Source: Guadua angustifolia (Eukaryota; Streptophyta; Magnoliopsida; Poales; Poaceae). From it: 64,000 bases of DNA. The notes beneath the pieces are model-generated. The model worked only from the letters and a program-made list of their open reading frames with translations, searched no databases and had not been told where the DNA came from. Below are positions 45,100 through 55,259 of the stretch, one piece after another. Made by a program: the position numbers and the translations under genes. The DNA is taken from NCBI GenBank assembly GCA_036346375.1, contig CM070517.1, positions 47,216,200 to 47,280,199 on the forward strand, in the 5' to 3' direction. Position 1 is the first letter of the stretch; each line of letters opens with the position of its first letter.

Positions 45100-45560
45100 T
45101 CCTATCCCGATATCTATGGAAAGTTGTCCCGCAAACCTTCTTCTTGAAATGGCACATCAATGGTTTGTTCAAGTACATCCTCGTTATCATCATCGAGGAG
45201 AATGATAATGTCTGGGAGGTCTTGCTTTGTAAACAACCCACCAAGACTTGTACTTAGGGCACGCATAAGATAAGTAGTACACTTGCTCGACACGGTTAGG
45301 GAGAATAAACTCTTCACTCACGTATATAGTTTCATATGGTTAATTTCGACTAGGCCAAGTTCGAGTCCGTCGCACCCCATAGGTAGGATGAAACCATTTG
45401 CAACGAAAAAGAACCATCGAGAGATCGTTACTTCCATCAAAGACAACCTCTATTATCTCTTCAATAATCCCATAATATTCTATATCGTTGCCATTCTTGT
45501 CTCGAACATAACTCACGACCCACTATTCTTCGCCGCCAAATATAGGCCGTCCATCGTAGA
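45100..45560 (-). pseudogene. TNP2/TnpD-type transposase, C-terminal (DUF4216-like) remnant
   Basis: The minus strand from about 45540 reads VSYVRDKNGNDIEYYGIIEE, then a stretch ending VLFRCKWFHPTY. This is the DUF4216-like module at the C-terminal side of En/Spm TNP2 transposases. Downstream frames keep short family-like pieces near EQVYYLSYACPKYK. Stops and frameshifts interrupt it, and the catalytic domain upstream is not found: the interval up to the duplicated repeat block is only a few bases. So the transposase core has been deleted. Confidence 0.65.
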
Positions 45561-45770
45561 CTAGCTAAGGTCGACGGGCAAAAGTAACTGTCCACTCTAG
45601 ACTAGGGTGGACGGCCTTTTCTTAGCTGTCGACCATAATAATATTAGGGTGGACAGCCTTTTCCACGTGGTCGTCCACTCTAAGAGCTTAGGGTGGACGG
45701 CCACGTGAAAAAATGCCGTCCACCCTAATTAATCGGCATAAAACATAGTCGCCCGATTGGCATTTCTGTA
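45541..45770. repeat. Internal duplicate of the CACTA left subterminal array
   Basis: The sequence from CCAAATATAGGCCGTCC through the GTCGAC/GTCCACC words to CGCCCGATTGGCA matches 39417-39690 in the same orientation, with a 40-50-bp deletion. It directly abuts the truncated TNP2-like remnant, so it marks a rearrangement junction. Confidence 0.75.
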
Positions 45771-46480
45771 TCGAACTGTATCCATACACGTGGTGCACTA
45801 TTGAATTTACAAAATGTTTTACAAAATAGCTAGTCTATATCGAATCAGTATCCGTGCATGTGGAACACGATCAAGTTCACCGCATTCACCAACGTCATCG
45901 AATGAAAGTAAAAGACCACATAACTCGATAGACTTTTCACCAAACGCATGTACCAGCCACTCAACGCCACGAGATCTGAGGAACCAAAACCCTTACAATC
46001 AACACAAAACTGATCTCGGCCATTCCATTCATCACTTCAATTCTCTAAGCCCACTCCAAGCCTAGGATATCCATTCATGTCCCTCCGCATAGCAAAGCAG
46101 AATAGTTGTAACTTTGTCATTTCCCAAAAAATTCTAGAGTGATGTAATAGTACTAACCATTAAGTTTTCATACAGGTAAATTAATATCGCTTACAGTTTA
46201 AGAAGAACATAAACAAGCTGCATTTCATTTCATTGCAAAGAGAAAAAACTCTCAGTTTACCATAGATAATGTATTTGGTGCCTGTCAATAGCGCAGACAG
46301 GATAAAAATAGGAGAGCTTAAATGACTAAGCAAAAATAATGACTAAGCAAAAATAGTAAACATAGTCTTATGCAATCCAAATTCATATACAAACATAGCA
46401 AATATAGTCTTGTGCAATACAAATTCATTTATGAATTAAGGGAAACTAAAAGAAAGACAATGAAGATACCTCACCTAGGG
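45771..46480. other. CACTA internal region, no recognised coding sequence
   Basis: AT-rich DNA between the internal repeat block and the GC-rich leader. An 83-codon plus-strand frame (45814) has no recognisable domain. Confidence 0.35.
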
Positions 46481-46750
46481 TTCTTGTGCACTTTCTGGCT
46501 GGTGGCGGAGGCCCTCAGGCGGCGGAGACGCGACGGCCAACGGGAGGCGACGGCCAGGAGGCGGGGGCGGCTAGGCCACCGGCGGGCGGCGGCTCCGAGG
46601 CGGAGCGGCCGGCCAGGCGGAGGCGGTGGCCTCCGGGTGTAGAGGGGACCTCCGGGCGGAGGCGTCGGGCGAGGCGGGCGGCGAGGATTCGGCGAGAATT
46701 TTGTGAGCAGTTTCGGCCAAGCGATCGAATGGGGATTGAGTCAGGCTGGG
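46481..46750 (-). promoter_or_regulatory. GC-rich leader/first exon of the CACTA gene unit
   Basis: On the minus strand this GC-rich segment, rich in CCGCC words, ends AGAACCCTAG|GTGAGGT, a good donor site. It sits just inside the right subterminal array. In CACTA elements the 5' leader exon and promoter lie at this position. No coding frame with a recognisable start is claimed. Confidence 0.4.
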
Positions 46751-46767
46751 GGCGAGGTTATGCCTAG

Positions 46768-47043
46768 TTATGGTCGACGGCCCAAAATCCTGTCCACTCT
46801 AGTTATGGTCGACCGCCAAGTGGCCGTCGACCCTAGTTATGGTCGACAGCATTCCTTTAGGCTGCCGACCCTAATGCCCCACAGTACCCCAATTTCCCGG
46901 GCGGGACGTTTTGGCGCACTTTTCCCGCTTAGGGTCGAGGGCTATTCTTTCGGCCGTCGACCTTAATTTAGTTATGGTCGACGGTTTATTTTGGCCGTCT
47001 ACCATATATTTGGCCGTGGACAATAAGTACTTTTCCTGTAGTG
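46768..47043. repeat. Right subterminal repeat array and terminus of the CACTA element
   Basis: Repeated TATGGTCGACGGC/GCCGTCGACCCTA words in both orientations lead to the terminal TTTTCCTGTAGTG. Confidence 0.8.
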
Positions 47044-47046
47044 AAC

Positions 47047-48701
47047 ATATATCTATATACTTTAGTTCTTTCTCTATTAATAACTTTTTACAAAATATAT
47101 GCAGCACATGTACCTCTATTTAATCTCAAGTAATACGGTGATTATTTTACATGGTATTAGAGTACATTGCTCATGTATATATTGATACGTCATAGGCGAC
47201 TTTGAACGTTGGTTGCCCTGCAGAATCATATATCTTATATCTCTTATTGATTGTCCACAACTTTTTTGTTTCAACTACCAATAGAAAGTCTAATTTTTTA
47301 TCAATCCCTCTCAATTGCTACCCTTTTAATGCAACATTTTATTGTATAACTATCTTCTATTTTTCTTCGATTATTACTTAATGCTGAACGTTACGGCATC
47401 AACATGCGATGCATATATGTATAAGTATTGCTTATCCCTACCGAGGACATCCGTCATACTCTCACCAGTGGCCCCAAGCTTATTTCATACAATAGCACCA
47501 TCTCTACTCTAAGTTTTTTGCAACTTATTTTGATTCAAATGAATTCATGCATGCATGCATATACACATGCAAGATATTATACATGCTTGTTTTACGCTTG
47601 TCCCATATCGGTCACTTCTCTTATTCGATGCATGTTTGCCAACTCATCTTCTATGATAGTAGCATGTTTGTTTTTATCGTTATCTAACAATATGAAGAAT
47701 TTTCCTACCATCGTGTGTGATGTTATATCCCTCAGCAGCGATTGCACGTTTCTAGCTACAGCAAATCATGAGGTTGTGTGAACTGTAAGCACTATGTTTT
47801 ACCTAGTGGTCAACTATCCTTGTAAATTCTGCAGATGGTAAACAGCAGAGGCAGCAAGTGGATGCAAAGCTGCACGCGTGCGTATTGCGGATGGCACGTG
47901 TAGAAGTTCTCAGCTGGAGAGCTGTGCATGGAAAATCTGGTGCTGCGGACGGATGGATGCTATTGCAAACCTTCGCGTAGCTCCCAGTAATCCAGGATGC
48001 TAGAGACCATTTCAAATCTGTCGTTCCGCCAAGTCCGGATGGGGTGTTCTCCGGTGTCCACATGACTGTAAATTGAGAGATTTTACCATTCACAAGAGCT
48101 ACCAAAATTTATATCAACGTAGCATCAAGAGGTATCAAAAGTTGTTATATTCACCATTTAAAGTTTTGACACTTTTTGGTACTACCTTAATATAAATTTT
48201 GCATGGTACCTTCTAAGTGAAGGAATACGGATATGTTACACTAGTGCAAGTTAAAAATTCTATTGCGTAAACCAGAATGCCAAATGAGTAAGAGATCATA
48301 AATCATTATTACTAGACGCACAGTACAACAGAAGGAGAGTTGAAGTAATCCAATTCAATGTAATGAGAGCAATGATCGATTAACACGAACAATCATCCCG
48401 ATCAGCATCACAGTAGCAGCAACATCTCTATCGAAATCTATACATTTGGAGAAGGAACGCCATGTGTCGATGTTCTAGAATTAGCGCGCATGGCAAGGCC
48501 TGAGCGATGATGGTTAGGGTTTTTGATGGATATAGTGGTGCAATAGTTACAACCTCTTAACCTCTTTTTGTGTAGCGCCTCTCAATAAAACCCTACGTTA
48601 AGGGCCTAATTAACCAAAGTGTAAAGCCCACTTGGCCTATTAATGACAGATCCAATACGAACCAATATATTTTAACCTGTTAAGTGTGTGACTCGAGGTT
48701 C
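47047..48701. other. Intergenic, no supported gene
   Basis: AT-rich DNA between the CACTA and gypsy elements. A 117-codon plus frame (47428) and a 100-codon minus frame (47803) have no recognised domain. Confidence 0.4.
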
Positions 48702-48754
48702 ATACATGTCGGTATTATCGCTAGGGTACCCTCTCCACCGCATAAAGTGCGGTC

Positions 48755-49085
48755 CACGTGGCGCCGGGCCATCGGCGGCGATCACGCGCCCGCCCGCCGG
48801 CGTCGGTCACGTGGCGCCCGGCGGCGGTGGGCAACACGCCGCTCGCCGGCGCCCAGCCCACGTGGCGGCGAGCCATCGGCGGCGATCACGACCCCGCCGG
48901 CCAGCGTCGGTCCACGTGGCGCCCGGCGGCGGTGGCGAAGCACGCCTGCTCGCGGCGCCCGGCCACGTGGCGGCGGGCCGCCAGGCGGCGATCACGGCTC
49001 ACGGCCAAAGCGTCGATCCACGTGGCGCCCGGCGGCGGTGGCGAAAGCACGCCTGCCGCGCGGCGCCCGATCGCGTGGCGGGTGG
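48755..49085 (+). promoter_or_regulatory. U3 tandem repeats with six CACGTGGC boxes
   Basis: Units of about 105 bp, each made of two halves (CACGTGGCGCCCGGCGGCGG and CACGTGGCGGCGRGCC), are repeated about three times before a seventh, degenerate GCGTGGCGGG half at about 49074. CACGTGGC is both a G-box and an ABA-response-type core, so the LTR promoter may respond to bZIP/bHLH factors. This is inference. Confidence 0.7.
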
Positions 49086-49404
49086 CGGCGATTGGCGAGG
49101 ACGCCTGCCGCGCCCGCCGCAAGGCAAGAAGGTGGGCGCCGCGGTGGCCGCCTCGAAGGCTCCTTCGCCGCCGTCTGCGTGTCGAATGGCGAACTGCCGT
49201 AGCGAACTTATCGATAGCAAGGGTTTACGCAACAAGCCCATTCCTCGGCGCCTCTCACCTGTCACAAGGGGTCCCATCCGTGGACCGAAAAGAACGCAGC
49301 GTAGGCATTTAATGATTTGGAGAAGCGGGACAACACGAGAGAAAGCATTAAATGTATTTAGATCGGCATGATGACCCTCCTTGTACCTACCCGTTAGCTT
49401 TGGC

Positions 49405-49413
49405 CTATATAAG
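49405..49413 (+). promoter_or_regulatory. TATA box of the 5' LTR
   Basis: CTATATAAG followed by GGCCCTCGGG; conserved at the same place in the 3' LTR (60339-60347). Marks the U3/R boundary zone about 30 bp downstream. Confidence 0.7.
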
Positions 49414-49744
49414 GGCCCTCGGGTGCATGGGGAAGGGGATCGGATCCTAGATCGGTCGACCAAGCAATACTAGAAAGCTAGCGGATGCGCTTGTAACTCG
49501 AGAACTCTGTCTTGGTTCGATACACCCCATAAGAAATTTAGCGGGGCGTAAGGTTATTACCCTTCTCACAAGGGGCCGAACACAGGTAAAAATCACTTGT
49601 TCTTCCTAGTTAAGTGGCGCCAAGAAACCCTCCGTGAGGAGTCCTCTAGGGTTTCGCCCCTCGATTAGCCCGACCACGAAGACGCCTCCTACCAAACAAA
49701 ACCCGGTCAGTAGATCACGGGCTGTCAGTGGAATACGCGAAGCA

Positions 49745-49762
49745 GGCGCGCCGAGTGGGGGC
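49745..49762 (+). promoter_or_regulatory. Candidate primer binding site
   Basis: GGCGCGCCGAGTGGGGGC lies directly after the 5' LTR. It resembles the TGGCGCC...TGGGG site that plant gypsy elements use for tRNA priming, with an extra base and a missing leading T. Confidence 0.45.
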
Positions 49763-50589
49763 TAGTGGTTGGCTTTTCGGCTAACTCCGGCGGACTTCGG
49801 TGTTCGCGGTTGAGCGAGCTCACGCGATCGAAGATGGCGGATCCGCGGCAAGAGAGATCTCGCGGGCGGCGGCGACCAAAGCGCCTCCGGCCGTCGCGCG
49901 GTCGAGAACCGCCGTGCCCGCCCTGCGGCAGGCGGCGCCGCCGCTCTCCGAAGCGGTGGAGCGGCCCGTCGTCGAAGGTCGGCCATGGAGGCGGCCACCC
50001 CGCCAGAACACACGCCGCCCGTGCCCTTCGGACCACCGTGGTGGAGTTCGCGAGGACTCTCCGGCCACTCCGTGGGCTGCTGAAGCATCTTGGCCTCGTG
50101 GATGCGGCCCGGCCGGGTAGGGCTCCGCCGGTCGAGCCGGCGTACCTCGGTTCCTAAAGCGCATCTGAGGCGCTCTCGAGCCTCGAGTCGCCTAACGAGA
50201 AGGGCCTGGCCAGTGGGCGGGGTCAAGGAACGGCGCGCGCCATCCCGGTCCCGGCTCCTCGAGGAACCGTGAGGACCTTCGCTCTCATCTGGACGAAAGC
50301 CGCCGGCAGCGCGGTGATGACCTTCGCGGTCGTCTGCCGCGCCATCCGGACTAGGAGCGTCGCCATGGCAAGCAGGTGGCGGCCGACAATGAGAGTCCCC
50401 CTCGTGGCCCTCGCCGCGGGGCCCGGAGAGGTCCCTCCTCCAAACTCCTTGAAGCCAGACCTCGCGCTCCCATGCGCGGTCCCGGACCGGCTTCGATGGC
50501 GGCTCGGCTCCCTCTGGCGTCGGGTGCAGGCCTTCTCCGGCGGCTGCGCGCGTGGCTCGACCGACAGGTTTCGCCCGTGACCATAGAAA

Positions 50590-51120
50590 TATGACGGCAC
50601 CACCAACCCGGAGGAGTTCCTCCAAATCTACACGGCGATGGTGCGGGCAGCTGGCGGATCTGAAAAGGTCATGGCCAACTACCTCCCAACGGCCTTGACG
50701 AGTTCTGCCCGCTCCTGGCTGCTGAATCTCCCCCGAGGGTCGGTGCACTCGTGGGGACAGTTGTGCGACATTTTTGTCGCTAATTTTCAGGGCTCCTTCG
50801 CGCAGCCCGGTGTGGAGGATGACCTCCACGCCCTGGAACAAGAAAAGGGGGAGTCGCCCGCGACTTCATCCGGCGTTACATCCTTTGCCGCAACACCATC
50901 CCCAGCATCTCTGAGCAATCGATCGTCATCGCCTTTCAGAGGGGCGTCTGTGACATAAGATGAAGGAGAAGATGGCCACCGTACCATCGGCTCAACCTCC
51001 GAAGCTTTTCTCCCTCGCGCATAAGTCTTGGCAGGCCTGCGAGGCGAGGGCGGCCGCCCCAAGGGTGGCAAAGCAAGGATGAGGCGGGACATCGAAAGGT
51101 CCGGCCGTCGGCAAGAAAGG
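50590..51120 (+). pseudogene. Retrotransposon gag remnant
   Basis: Plus-strand text includes NPEEFLQIYT, MANYLPTALTSSARSWLLNL and SWGQLCDIFVANFQGSF, the core of the plant retrotransposon gag domain that forms the particle shell. After about 50865 the reading shifts frame, then shifts again past the STS/ISE region near 50910, and no zinc knuckle is clear. A minus-strand 359-codon frame over the same bases is a shadow. Confidence 0.85.
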
Positions 51121-51344
51121 CGCGAAGCGAGGCGGGAGCCAGCGGTCTTGGCCGCCGGCGACGAAGAAGACCCGCGCCTCGAAGCGCCGCCGCCGCGACC
51201 GGCGTAATGACCGCCCTTGAAGCGGCGCGACGACCGTCGTGACGGCGTAACGATCGCCGTGATCGGCGCGATGACCGCCGCGATCGAGTAAACGACCGCT
51301 GCGATCAAAGGAGGGCGAGCCCTCTTGCCGTTACATAAAACCAA

Positions 51345-52020
51345 TACCCATGACCTAGATAGCTGCCGGGTCGTGGGCGGGATGATGGAGAAGCGGCTCA
51401 GGAGCGCCGCATACGATGATGATCAAGATGAAGATCCCGCCCATGGCTTTTCGCGAGGCGGATCACCTTTGTGGCGTACATCTATGGTGGTTCATCCACC
51501 ATTCCTCAACACCGCTTATAAGCTACCGAAAAGGAGGTGTCGCCACGGCGTCGAGCTCGGGCGGGTCGGACCTTGAAGTGGTCGAACAAGCGATCACCTT
51601 CGGTCGGGCCGACCACCTGAATGCACCCTCACCTAGGGCCTCTCCCGTCGTGGTCGCGCCCACGGTCCGGAATGTCTTGGTGGGCGGAGTCTTGATGGGC
51701 GAGGTAGCTCCTCAACCTCTGTCGCGTCGGCATTCATGGCGCTGCAGATCCGCCGGCCAGACCTGCGCCCGACCGCTTGTTCTTCGGGGTGGCCCCAGAT
51801 GCGGGCTTGTTCCCCAGGTCAAGTTGCCTCCCGTCACTTTTGGGAGAAGGATAACTACCGCGACCGAGATGGTGGATTTCGAGGTCATGATTTCGACCTC
51901 CATACAACGCCTTACTTGGTCGGGCGTGGTCAAGTTCATGGCGGCTACCCTACGCTTACATGGTGGTGAAGATCTGGGGCCCAGTGGCCCCATTGTTATC
52001 AACGTGGATAGGTCGAAGCC
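51345..52020 (+). pseudogene. Retrotransposon aspartic protease region, degraded
   Basis: Fragments ITFGRADHLNAP and GGVLMGEVAP sit where gypsy elements encode the retropepsin. The second spans the expected active-site segment, but a frame change removes the Asp-Gly-Gly-Ser reading. LPPVTFGRR follows. Not functional as read. Confidence 0.55.
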
Positions 52021-52388
52021 TGCTGCCGCCACAAGCAGAGCTTGGGATCTGGCGGTGCCACTTGCGTCGGTCGTGCCGCGCCACTTCTGGGGGCCCTCGG
52101 GCGGGACCGTGCTTCACTCGGCTCCGGGTGAAGTAAAGGTGGTCGCCACTGAGTGGCGAACCGAAACCCGTCGGCATTGGCGCCAACCTCGGCGCCAAAT
52201 AGGAAGACGCGCTTGTCACCTTCCTCGATCAAGCGCAGGCGTGTTCGCGGCAACCGTCCGACATGTTGGGGTCCCAGTGAGTGATCGAGCACCGATTAAC
52301 GCCTCCAGCGTCTTGCCCGACCCAGCAGAAGGTCCGGAGGCGGTAGCCGGGCGGCAGGATGCCATTCGAGAGGAGGTAGAGAAGTTCT

Positions 52389-52960
52389 TTGGCGGGAATA
52401 GTCGGGAGGTCTCTCACCGAGTGGCTTGCCAACCCCATGCTCGTCAAGAAATCCAGCGGGAAGTGGCGCATGTGTGTCGATTTCACCGACCTCAACAAAG
52501 CTTTGCGAAAGATCCTTATCCCCGCCACGAGTCGACCTCATCGAGACTCCACGGTAGGTGAATTCTTGTGCTTTTTGGATGCATACTCGGGTACCACCAG
52601 TTAGCATGGCGCTTGAAGACGAAGAAAAAGCGCTTTTGTAACCCCAAGGGTGTATCTTTGTTATGTAAGGATGGCTTTTGGTTTAAAGAATGCAGGTTCT
52701 ACTTACCAGCGTGCTATGCATATTACCTTCCGCCCCCAGATAGGGCGGAACCTTGAAGTTTATGTTGATGACTTGGTGGTGAAAATCAAAAAGAGTGAAG
52801 AAATGATCCAAAACCTGGAGGAGACCTTTGCTAACCTCCGGATGAATCACCTGAAGCTCAACCCGGAAAAATCGTGTTCGGTGTGCCCTCCAAGCAAGTT
52901 GTTGGTTTTACGGTATCGGTATGGGCATTGAGGCCAATCGACAAGATATCGGCCATCGAG
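52389..52960 (+). pseudogene. Retrotransposon reverse transcriptase remnant
   Basis: Contains SGKWRMCVDFTDLNKA, then after a frame change FLCFLDAYSG, then FGLKNAGSTYQRAM, and the catalytic YVDD in LEVYVDDLVVKIKKSEEM at about 52760, followed by LKLNPEKS. The whole RT fold is present, but in at least three frames. YVDD with this context is typical of plant gypsy elements. Confidence 0.9.
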
Positions 52961-53539
52961 CACATGAAGCCGCAGTGCGACTCAAGCAAGTCAATGTTTG
53001 GCCGGTCGCTTTGGCCTCCTGGGCGGTTCATTGCCGATTGGGAGAAAAAAGCTTGCCTCTGTTCAAGCTATTTGAAAAAGACTAATTACTTGAGTGGACT
53101 GGACGAGGCGCGAAGGCATTTGAAGATTTGAGCGGTACCTCTCCTCTCCCGGTCTTTGGTTTCCCCATGTGGGTGAGCCTACTTCATATATTGCTGCCAC
53201 CCAGAGGTGGTGCGCCGTGTTGATCGCGAGAGGGAAGGCGTTGAGGCGATCTACTACATCGACAAAGTATTGCATGAAGCGAGACCGGTATCCATGAGCT
53301 CAAAAGATGTTGTATCTTGATCCTAGTGGCGTCCAGAAGCTGCGGCATTATTTCCAAGGGCGGAAATTACAGTGGTCCTGACCTACCCTTTGCGCGAGAT
53401 TCTCTATAACAAGTGAAGCGAGAGGCGAATTGCTAAATGGTCGGTGGGTGGGGAATTTAACATCAAGTTTGTGCCCGTACTTGCCATCAGAGTCAAAAGT
53501 TAGCGAAATTCGTCGCCGAGTGGACTCCGCCACTCTGAA

Positions 53540-53840
53540 GTGAAGAAGCGCCGTGCCTTCCCCACGGGCGTTATTCTTTGATGGGTCTTCGGTGGAAGGC
53601 GCTGGGCCGAGTTGTCTGGTCTCCCGACCGGTGACACCCTCCGATGCGTGGTCGCCCTCGAATTCAAGGCCACCAACAATATTGCGAGTATGAAGGTCTC
53701 TTGGCGAATTGCGCTGTCGCTTGACCTTTGGGCATTAAGCGTCTCCAAGTCAAGGAGATTCCCTCTGGTCATTAATCAAGCTCGGAAGGAGTTCCAATGT
53801 TCGACCCCACCATGGCGGCGCACTGGCGGAGGTCAGAAGA
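53540..53840 (+). pseudogene. Retrotransposon RNase H remnant
   Basis: FFDGSS at about 53575 (first catalytic Asp), TGDTLRCVVALEFKATNNIA and LVINQA at about 53765 mark a plant gypsy-type RNase H. Frame changes occur between these pieces. Confidence 0.75.
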
Positions 53841-54589
53841 ATGGGCGTCATTTTGAAGGTTTGGGGTATATTCATATCCTCGGCGTGACAATCACCTTGC
53901 GACGGACGAGTGTCGGCTTGCATCCTCAAGGGCTCTGTTCGGTCGGGGTCTTGAGGAAAGACTACGCGACCGTCCATCGCACCCACAATTCAGTGGGGAT
54001 GATGGTGTCATTGTCGCATGCCCCGGTCCAGTGGGGGACGGCGGCAAGGCTGTCATGACCTCCGGCTCCGGTGGGAAAGCGATGCCCTTATCCACGACCT
54101 CCAATCCAGGGAGGGAAGGCGGCCGCCCTCGGCCCGGTCCGGGAGGGAAAGGCAGCAGTCTTCGAGGCGGCACAAAAAACTTCGGCCAATGAGTACCCAG
54201 CGAGCACCGAGTGGTCGCCACCCTTGGCGCAGAAGATCGATGGATGGACCCTATCACGGCCTTCTGCGTGACCAAGTGATCCCCAGCGATGATGCCTCGG
54301 TGAGAAGATTGCACGAAAGGCCAAGTGCTATACTCGGTAGGTGGGGACCTATATCGCCCGAGCGAAATGGAGTTCTCTTGAAGTGCATCACTCGGGAAGA
54401 GGCGGCACTGCTCTCGATATCCATGGGCGTGTGCGGGAGCCATATGTCGTGGGACTCTAGTCGGCAAGCGTTTCGCCAAGATTTTATTGGCCTCCGCCCT
54501 CCGGGGCGCTTGTATTTGGTGAGGACGTCTGGCTTGTCGGTTCTTCGCCGAGCAAACCCACCGACCAGCCCAAGCTCGCAAACCATCCG

Positions 54590-55250
54590 CTATCTTGGCG
54601 TTCGCGATGCAGAAGTGGATATCTGAGTCCGTTCAGCGGGCCACGAGGGCTTCACCCACCTCTTAAATCGCCATCGACAAGTTCACCAAGTGGGTCGGCG
54701 AGGCGATCTTGAGCCATCACGGCCGCTGCCATTGTTAAGTTCATCTTGTGGGATTTTCACCGCTTTGGAGTCGCCAACCGCATCATCACCGACAACGGCA
54801 CCCGGTTTACGGTAGCGGCTTTTACGGAGTTACGTAAGAAATGGGCACCAAGGTATGTTTAACCGGTGGCCCATCCCATGAGCAATGGTCGGCGAACAGC
54901 GCCAATGCGCTAGTCTTTGAAGGGCCTCAAGACAAAGGCGTTTGATCGACTCCTGGCGGGGTGCAAGATGGACGGAAGAACTCCGGTTGTCTTTGTGGTC
55001 GCCGTACCACGCCCAGCCGAACAACCGGCGAGACACCCTTCTTTTTGGTGTATGGCGCCGAGGTCATTCTCCCCTCCATTGTCGCTTTCGGCTCATGCTG
55101 CAATCTCGCCTTCAATGAAGAAGACCAAGAAGGTCTCCGGCGAGAGGAGGTAAACCTCTGGAGGAGGTCTTGGGATCGGGCGCCTGCGTGCCTTGGGATT
55201 ATCAGCAAAAGCCTCGGCGGTACCACGCCACCCGGTCTCTGAGAGAACAC
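54590..55250 (+). pseudogene. Retrotransposon integrase remnant
   Basis: Fragments AIDKFTKWV (about 54670), WDFHRFGVANRIITDNGTRF (about 54750, with the catalytic Asp of the DNG motif) and TGETPFFLVYGAEVILPS (about 55020-55080) give the core and C-terminal side of the integrase. Frames change several times and the zinc-binding N-terminus is not clear. Confidence 0.85.
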
Positions 55251-55259
55251 TTGGCGATG

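Larger units (their letters stand above)
39245..47043 (-). mobile_element. Complete CACTA (En/Spm) transposon, 7.8 kb, TSD AAC
   Basis: The left end CACTACAGGGAAAA and the right end TTTTCCTGTAGTG are the inverted termini of a CACTA element. AAC flanks both (39242-39244 and 47044-47046), the 3-bp TSD of this superfamily. Subterminal arrays of GTCGAC/GTCCACC words lie at both ends. Genes read on the minus strand, so the right end is the promoter side. Transposase genes are decayed (45.1-45.6 and 43.2-44.5 kb). The left third holds fragments of host genes. The element is probably immobile unless trans-complemented. Confidence 0.9.
48707..49744 (+). repeat. 5' LTR
   Basis: About 1038 bp, from TGTCGGTATTATCGC to ...GCGAAGCA. 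It matches the 3' LTR along its full length, with many one- to few-base indels. Contains the CACGTG repeat cluster, a TATA box and the CTCGAGAACTCTGTCTTGG R/U5 region. Long open frames inside are by-products of GC-rich DNA. Confidence 0.9.

Noticed and set aside
48684..49371. Overlapping plus-strand frames of 172-227 codons in the 5' LTR, repeated in the 3' LTR
   Set aside because: They translate the tandem CACGTGGCG repeats in every frame and have no domain.
49762..50841. 359-codon minus-strand open frame over the gypsy leader and gag region
   Set aside because: It overlaps the recognisable plus-strand gag, has an Arg/Pro/Gly-rich composition and no family motif; long antisense frames are expected in GC-rich DNA.
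51416..52561. 381-codon plus-strand frame between gag and RT
   Set aside because: Only short pieces match protease and RT wording; most of the frame is out of phase with the element's own coding sequence, so it is a chance opening created by frameshifts.
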